DNA of 64,000 bases, from positions 1,178,001 to 1,242,000 of the forward strand of contig NZ_CP036339.1 of assembly GCF_007746075.1 (NCBI RefSeq), given 5' to 3'. This DNA is from Lacipirellula limnantheis (lineage in GTDB: Bacteria; Planctomycetota; Planctomycetia; Pirellulales; Lacipirellulaceae). The notes below the pieces were generated by a model. The model was not told the DNA's origin. It saw only the letters and a list, made by a program, of their open reading frames with translations, and searched no databases. The position numbers and the translations under genes were made by a program. Of the stretch, positions 63,481 through 64,000 are shown piece by piece. Within the stretch, counting starts at the first letter, position 1. Each line of letters opens with the position of its first letter.

Positions 63481-64000
63481 ATGCCAAGACCGACCGTTGC
63501 ACCTTCTGAACTCGACTCCGTCGCAGGCGTCGAGCGCTTGGTGGCGAAGCGATTTGCGCTGGGCAGATGCTTGGGACATCGACAAGGCGCCGACATTCAC
63601 ATGGCGTTGGATGCCGAAAGTTCCGACACTGTCGTGCTCAAGTCGGTTCCGGCGGAGGGGTTCACGCCCGGCGCGCTCATGCGGCTGGAGTACGAGGCGT
63701 CGCTTCTGCTTCAATTGCAAAGCGAATGGCTATCGCCGCTCGTCGATTTTGGTCGGGACGGCGCGCAGATCTATGTGGCCTGGAAGTATTTTCCCGGCGT
63801 GCCCCTTGAGATCCGGTTGCGCGACGGCGCCCTGCGGCTGGATGAAACGATCGTCGTTGCCCGCTCGCTGCTGTCGGCCCTTCGCGACCTGCATGCCTGT
63901 CAGGTGTTGCACCGGAGCGTCCGCCCCGCCAACCTCATCCTCGATCCGCGAGACTCCCTAACGCGCGCCATCCTCGTCGACTTCGGCCCGACGCGGGCGA
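63481..64000 (+). CDS. Protein-kinase-like protein (N-terminal part)
   Basis: The first 173 residues of a gene cut by the window end, starting at ATG 63481. It has a Hanks-type kinase fold: ATP Lys54 (VVLKSVP), Glu72, the catalytic-loop segment VLHRSVRPANLIL (144-154) and DFG (167-169). The catalytic Asp of HRD is replaced by Ser (HRS), and the Gly-rich loop is poor (GRCLGHRQGAD), so it may be a pseudokinase. In similar proteins such a domain precedes AAA, GAF and histidine-kinase regions, which would lie beyond the window. Confidence 0.7.
   Translation, partial: MPRPTVAPSELDSVAGVERLVAKRFALGRCLGHRQGADIHMALDAESSDTVVLKSVPAEGFTPGALMRLEYEASLLLQLQSEWLSPLVDFGRDGAQIYVAWKYFPGVPLEIRLRDGALRLDETIVVARSLLSALRDLHACQVLHRSVRPANLILDPRDSLTRAILVDFGPTRA

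Noticed and set aside
1..64000. CRISPR arrays, rRNA genes and plasmid origins
   Set aside because: No regularly spaced repeats, no rRNA-like sequence and no iteron cluster seen in the window.

Overview
The window is high-GC DNA read as a chromosomal segment of a planctomycete, most likely order Pirellulales. This rests on gene content, not on a database search: SHD1-domain and DUF1573 exported proteins, an MJ0042-like zinc-ribbon membrane protein, giant exported proteins of unknown function, IS21-type and REP-like repeats, and a purL with a PurS-like segment fused in. Genes are short-spaced and switch strand often.

Left region (1-12.6 kb). An IS21 (istA/istB) remnant precedes an alginate-export-type outer-membrane porin on the + strand. 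Facing it is a minus-strand nitrate cluster, in transcription order: class I methyltransferase, cupin, NarI/DsrM-like b-type cytochrome with a zinc-ribbon-like tail, molybdopterin nitrate reductase (NarB/NasC type, no Tat signal), four-cluster ferredoxin subunit, Rieske protein, 76-residue membrane protein, NarK-type nitrate/nitrite porter, NrfH and NrfA. Together they can take nitrate to ammonium: nitrate reduction on the cytoplasmic side, nitrite export by NarK, then periplasmic nitrite reduction by NrfHA. A sigma70-like promoter lies before the methyltransferase and an FNR-type dyad before the cytochrome b gene.

Island (about 12.6-17.5 kb). Sequence of lower G+C carries small orphan genes, a degenerate M41-peptidase-like protein, a winged-helix-like protein, an excisionase-like HTH protein and a tyrosine recombinase. 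It ends beside tRNA-Ser(GCU). It looks like an integrated element or its remnant; the left attachment site was not found.

Central core (17.7-40.4 kb). holB, a zinc-ribbon membrane protein, purQ, purL, tyrA, a DUF1573 protein, an outer-membrane beta-barrel protein, protoporphyrinogen oxidase, two exported proteins of unknown role, typA, a PAS/GAF/receiver protein, a metallophosphoesterase and an inositol-monophosphatase-like enzyme. Several REP-like palindromes and one dispersed repeat lie between these genes.

Giant-protein locus (40.8-50.9 kb). Two translationally coupled genes encode exported, membrane-anchored proteins of 1145 and 2212 residues. The second looks like two units of the first one's size fused end to end, with a signal-peptide-like segment retained in the middle. 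This is the best candidate here for an undescribed system.

Right region (50.9-64 kb). NDH-2 with a palindromic repeat inside its coding sequence, an RND efflux pair with an operator-like dyad upstream, a second SHD1 protein, an HPt protein next to a receiver/HD-GYP protein, a FadL-type porin, a hotdog-methyltransferase fusion, and the start of a protein-kinase-like gene cut by the window edge. Several calls depend on alternative start codons, noted in each entry.
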